This document shows, one piece after another, positions 6,686 through 10,309 of a DNA stretch of 10,309 bases; position 1 is the first letter of the stretch; each line of letters opens with the position of its first letter. The DNA comes from Euperipatoides rowelli. Its lineage: Eukaryota > Onychophora > Udeonychophora > Euonychophora > Peripatopsidae. The position numbers and the translations under genes were made by a program. The DNA lies in assembly GCA_003024985.2 (NCBI GenBank), contig PXIH01S0025681.1; one strand, given 5' to 3'. Under the pieces are notes generated by a model. That model was not told the DNA's origin. It saw only the letters and a program-made list of their open reading frames with translations, and made no database searches.

Positions 6686-6973
6686 GTTTTTGTCAACCTA
6701 CAAAACGCCTCCATTTCCAATGCCAGAAATAAAGATAGAGGGCATCACCTGCATGAGTTTAACATTGGAGATCTAGTATTGGCCCTAGATGTACCTAGCT
6801 ACTCAGGACATAATAGGAAATTAAATCATAGATACACAGGACCATACTCCATAATCAGAAGGACAGGAATGGCAAATTATCACATACAGGATATCAATCA
6901 CCCAGAAAAAATAAAACAGGTGCACATCGATAAGCTTAAAGCATATGTACATGTACGAACTAGACTTGCTTAG
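6686..6973 (+). pseudogene. pol: Integrase C-terminal domain with GPY/F motif
   Basis: Same frame as the core, after the TAA at 6683. It contains a helix (N-A-R-N-K-D-R), then F-N-I-G-D-L-V-L (about 6749-6781), a small barrel entry typical of integrase C-termini, then R-Y-T-G-P-Y-S-I (G-P-Y at 6839-6847) and V-H-I-D-K-L-K-A-Y (about 6920-6946). This GPY/F module is characteristic of many Ty3/gypsy and gammaretroviral integrases and contributes to DNA binding. No chromodomain follows. It ends at TAG 6971-6973, though another frame appears to continue the protein for a short way. Confidence 0.85.
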
Positions 6974-7040
6974 TCCGGACATTAAAGCGTGTTTGCAAGA
7001 GGGAGGTCTTCGGATGACAATAAAGAACGTAATAAAATAA
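6942..7040 (+). pseudogene. pol: Probable C-terminal tail of Pol in a shifted frame
   Basis: A + frame different from the integrase one is open from 6942 to TAA at 7038-7040. It reads a compact, protein-like string including S-P-D-I-K-A-C-L-Q-E-G-G-L. Many Ty3/gypsy Pol proteins end in a short acidic or Gly-containing tail overlapping the polypurine tract, and the E-G-G codons here coincide with the purine-rich stretch 6997-7006. An indel somewhere in about 6942-6968 would connect it. It is short, so chance cannot be excluded. Confidence 0.4.
6997..7006 (+). promoter_or_regulatory. Candidate polypurine tract
   Basis: aagagggagg is a 10-base pure purine run right behind the integrase domain, the usual place of the plus-strand primer in LTR elements. 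No TG-starting LTR boundary follows immediately (tcttcgg comes next), so the role is uncertain. Confidence 0.3.
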
Positions 7041-8270
7041 TAAACATTAATAACTCCATTAATTTAAGCTTTTTGGAAAAACCCGGGTGGATTCAATATA
7101 AAAAAATTTTAAACCAATGGTCAAGCAAAGATTGAAATTATTATCTTTTGCAAAGTTTAGAATTATGGCAATACAATTTTTAAAGAAAAAAATGAAAGAT
7201 TGCAATTGATTTTTGAAACTGAATTATAAAAAAATAAATAAAAACACTATTCATTATGGGCATTAAATTTAATTCAATTGAAGATAGAATAGTCATAAAT
7301 AACATTCTAATGTCGCACAGTGCCATGCAAAGAGCACGTGATCTATCTACCAATAGACTGTCACATTTTCGTTAATTGATGTTACCGCACATTTTCATGA
7401 GAAAGAATCCCAGTACACAGCTTAACAGTAAACCAAAAGAAGAAAAAGAAAGTTAATTTAAAATCATTCCTAATGCATCTCCCCGGTTATAAAAATAAGT
7501 TTCCGATACATTATAGTCATGGTACGCTAAAACGGAAGGATGCTTAATCTATAACAACAAAACAGTGTAAGAAAAACATTGTTCCGAAAGAAATCTGGGT
7601 AAATTTTATTTTAATAGCAGTTGAATAAATGTGTACTGAGCCATAACAGATTAATAGTTGAGCATTGGACTAGTGAAATAACCATTAAATCAGTGTGGAA
7701 TGACATTGAAGGGAGTTTTTACATAATAAATAAACCGCTAAATCTTAAATAAAATGCATTAAGGAATTTAATTAATATCATTACTAGGAAGCAGGCTAAA
7801 TTACAGGGCGTAAGAACAAATAAAAGATTTAGTATGAACATTTAAGGTTTTATTTTTATCTTGGTGTGGCTAGCATATAAATTACTGAGAGGTAACAACT
7901 AGTGCATTTTTACACTAGAGAGAGTGACAGTCAAAGAAAAAGAAAAAGAATAAATAATATTAGCGTAATAAAAACCCACAGTTATAGAATTTTAGCAGCT
8001 GGTTCTATAAAGAGATATTTCTGCCACATAACTCACCAAGTGTTTAGATGTTCTCCTGTCTAGTTAAACGATATTCAGTTTTAAGAGTAGGGCTAATAAA
8101 AAGAACAAATTTTGATTAAATAAAAATAAAAGCAACAGTCCGACATAAGTAGTCATGTGATCCCACAACATAAAACATAAGGGTAGAAAAATTAAAAAAT
8201 ATATATAAAGATTAAAATAAATTAAATTGAGTTGACTAATTAAAGAAACTTAGTAAATTAAAGGGCAGCG
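7041..8270. other. A-rich stretch without a gene
   Basis: All six frames are dense with stops, and no env-like, RNA-gene or transposase signal is recognised. The + strand is visibly richer in A than T. If the element were complete, a 3' LTR should begin in or beyond this stretch, but no copy of the 5' sequence stands out. Confidence 0.6.
7933..7950 (+). repeat. Short (AAAGAA)3 purine repeat
   Basis: G recurs every six bases (7936, 7942, 7948) in an otherwise A-only run. This is a simple sequence with no evident role. Confidence 0.8.
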
Positions 8271-8640
8271 AGACTAATGGTGTTATCTGTCCCACAGTAA
8301 GATGCTATCTCTCTGAGTAATGGCTTTGAGTAAGATAGGAATGTCTATTCATCTGATCTACGCGGGTTATCAGAGTTTTTCATTGAAACGTGGAGCTTAT
8401 GCTGAGGAAGAAGTTGGGCTTTAAATCAATCTCACCTGGTGGTGTTGAAAGATTTTTATAGTAAAAATAGATACCCCTCCAATGGACAGGAAAGACTAAA
8501 GCTACCTCTGGGGAGTTATTGCTGTCTATAGTAGTCTGGATGGAGTCAGTTGGGGAAGAATTCTGGACTCGAATCCAAAATACTGTCACTTATCAAAAGC
8601 CCAAGAAAATTAATTACATTAAGGAGAGAATTCAGGAATG
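8271..8640. other. Block of more mixed base composition, no identified gene
   Basis: Compared with both sides this block has more G and C and fewer A runs (for example around 8280-8420 and 8470-8580). agtaagat occurs twice within it (8296-8303 and 8329-8336). The minus strand has a 69-codon frame (8380-8589), but its protein is not recognisable and may be chance. The block might be a fragment of another insertion; I cannot name it. Confidence 0.35.
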
Positions 8641-8710
8641 TGAGTTTTAAAGCTTCCAGTTACATATAGGGAATAGTCATATATGACAGAATACATGTAT
8701 ATGTACAGTA

Positions 8711-8722
8711 ATATATATATAT
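8711..8722. repeat. (AT)6 microsatellite
   Basis: Six AT units follow a small palindromic atacatgtat segment just upstream. Simple repeat only. Confidence 0.85.
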
Positions 8723-10007
8723 AATAGGATAGAATATGAAGAGAAAGTTAATTAATATTAATAAACAATAAAGAGAGCGTTAGTACAGGAATTTAAAATT
8801 AAATAAAAAATGAAATATTGAAAAAAGAAACGTGAAATTAAGAGAGCAACCATTACAGAGTAGAGAAATAGGGACTGAGAGAATGGAAAAAGAACAGGAC
8901 TATAAACACACTATTACTGAAAAGGATTGAGGGAATTAAAAAAAAAGAATTTAATTGACAATAATTAGCACTATTATCCTGAGAGCTGGATTTCTGAATG
9001 GACGGTTTTGAAAAGTTAAAATTATGACCTTGAGTGGTGTCTGCACAAAGACATAGATGCAAATTTAGATATAAGTAATGAATTTATAGATTAATAATAT
9101 TAGTAGAGGGTTCTATATATATGATTGACCCTTAAACTTAATAGAATAAATGGATTGTAGTTAAAGTAATTTGGTTAGATAAAAATATATAAATTAGTTA
9201 TACAGTAGATAGTTGTGTAGTGTTCTGAGTAATTAAACAATACCAGGTAATTAAGGTTGAATTGTAATATTTTACAGGCAATATATATAGCCTGATTTTT
9301 GGCCTAAAAGGCCCATGTGTAGTTGTTAATGTGTCTGTGCTGACATGAGTTAAGTGTCAAAAAGGTTAACTGTTGTAATATAAATAAAGAAATAATGGAT
9401 GGACTGTAAAACAAATAGCCACATTATTAAATAATTCTGGATATGAAATTTTTAGCAAGAGGATTCAAGATAATGTCATCTACTTAAACTAAAAGGGACA
9501 GTGCTGGGAAGAAGCAAACATCTATAAGATTATCATAATTAAATTCCTATGAGAAAAAAAAAGGGAATTTTTGCATTAGTGTTGTGTGCATAAAAATATT
9601 GTTGGTATCAGCAGAAAAATAAATAATGGAGCTGGTTATTTGTAAAGTCGGCTGTCTGATTACCTATAATATTGGATCTAGTGACTGTTTGCTGCGCCCT
9701 GAAATTAAAAGTAAAACATAAGGTGAATTAATCCTATATGTTTTAAGACTAGCCTTAAACACAAAGCCCCAGTTACAAGATATTCATTCCATAATTAATA
9801 AAGATCACACCCTGGCTGGAAAAAGACTGGATGGTGCGACCAAAATGATGGCAAATAAATAAATTAAATAATAAAAGAAGAGAGAGTTGTTCACTGCTGA
9901 AGTACATAAAAAGTTGATTGTAATTAAACCTTCAAATAATATTAATAAAGCTGGTATGGTTTGATTCCTTCCCTATTCATCATGCTGAAAGAGNGTGAAA
10001 ACTTAAG

Positions 10008-10063
10008 TTGATCAAATGTGGAAAGTTATTGATCAAACCTGATCTAATGATGATGATCAAATG
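10008..10063. repeat. Cluster of three GATCAAA words
   Basis: ttgatcaaa occurs at 10008-10016 and 10029-10037, and gatcaaatg at 10010-10018 recurs at 10055-10063. The cluster contains two TGATCA palindromes and a short TGA-TGA-TGA run. It is probably local duplication. Confidence 0.6.
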
Positions 10064-10309
10064 ATTTTAACAAAATATAAACTTTTTGATTTAGGGGTGA
10101 CAATAACAGGGCATAGTTTACTTTGTTATATAATAAACAATTATCACCAAAAAAAGTTTTTTTTTTTGTATTACTACTGATGACAGTCCACATAGGTTGG
10201 CCTCCCTGTTATGTTCATAATATTTTAAAGTACCATTTAAAGTAATGTATGAGTAAATCTGTGATTAATGTAGTTTATCCTATAACATTTTCAATTTAAT
10301 GTGACGTGA

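Larger units (their letters stand above)
1980..7040 (+). mobile_element. Decayed Ty3/gypsy-type LTR retrotransposon, internal (gag-pol) region
   Basis: The stretch carries, in order, Gag with a CCHC zinc knuckle, aspartic protease, reverse transcriptase, RNase H and an integrase with HHCC, DDE and GPY/F modules. The order RT-RNase H-integrase, together with GPY/F, is that of Ty3/gypsy elements. Protein similarity is continuous but moves among the three + frames about twelve times (near 2395, 2580, 3000, 3590, 3873, 3935, 4110, 4745, 4925, 6115, 6182 and 6950). About fourteen further in-frame stops occur. The copy is therefore non-autonomous and old. Both LTRs remain undetermined, and no env gene is visible downstream. 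It is more likely a genomic fossil than an active element. Confidence 0.95.
8641..10309. other. AT-rich stretch without a gene
   Basis: No supportable coding region or RNA gene. It holds simple repeats, including the AT tract and GATCAAA group listed separately, and an ambiguous base at 9994. A weak similarity to the 5' region occurs at 8866-8920 (see findings). The last part (10140-10309) has an 11-T run (10158-10168) and no recognisable terminus. Confidence 0.6.

Noticed and set aside
8560-8580. B-box-like ggactcgaatcc suggesting a tRNA or SINE
   Set aside because: No A-box at the right distance and no cloverleaf pairing.
8380-9062. Minus-strand frames at 8380-8589 and 8853-9062
   Set aside because: Each is about 69 codons, with no recognisable motif; the second is Ser/Phe/Asn-rich as expected from a purine-rich opposite strand.
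7041-10309. A possible env gene downstream of pol
   Set aside because: No frame is open for a useful length, and no signal peptide, cleavage site or membrane anchor could be found even when frame changes were allowed.

Overview
The window looks like AT-rich, non-coding animal genomic DNA (my inference is an invertebrate; the sequence alone does not fix the taxon). It contains one old, broken LTR retrotransposon of the Ty3/gypsy (Metaviridae) type. Nothing bacterial is visible: there are no operons, no Shine-Dalgarno-led genes and no CRISPR array. Three isolated ambiguous bases (649, 652, 9994) are assembly or sequencing uncertainties.

Layout. (1) 1-316 holds a short open stretch that may be the end of an unidentified gene, rich in cysteine near its end. 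(2) 317-1979 has no convincing gene. It carries several clear inverted repeats (438-473, 843-1004, 1253-1313), a long structured stem-loop (1489-1556), a weak tRNA-like or primer-site-like block (1613-1677) and a (CA)n tract. (3) 1980-7040 is a continuous but decayed gag-pol region on the + strand. In order it holds a Gag coiled-coil N-terminus, a capsid-like segment, a CCHC zinc knuckle, a long Lys/Asn-rich linker with a 42-bp tandem repeat, an aspartic protease (DTG), reverse transcriptase (YLDD), RNase H (D-E-D-D), integrase (HHCC zinc finger, D-D-35-E core, GPY/F C-terminus) and a short tail. Coding similarity passes through all three + frames, with about twelve frame changes and about fourteen in-frame stops, so the copy cannot make Gag-Pol. 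(4) 7041-10309 is A-rich, full of stops, and has no gene I can support; no env gene is visible.

How the parts fit. In an intact element of this family, Gag builds the particle and packages the RNA, the protease cuts the polyprotein, RT/RNase H copies the RNA to DNA, and integrase inserts the DNA. Here only the fossil remains. The order protease-RT-RNase H-integrase, with integrase last, places it in Ty3/gypsy rather than Ty1/copia, and no chromodomain is seen. I could not recognise a confident LTR pair. One weak similarity (around 1516-1579 and 8866-8920) is offered as a candidate to test.

I did not find evidence for a new functional system. The best leads are the structured 5' region, the repeat-bearing Gag-protease linker, the unusual RT motif, and the unidentified cysteine-rich reading frame at the left edge.
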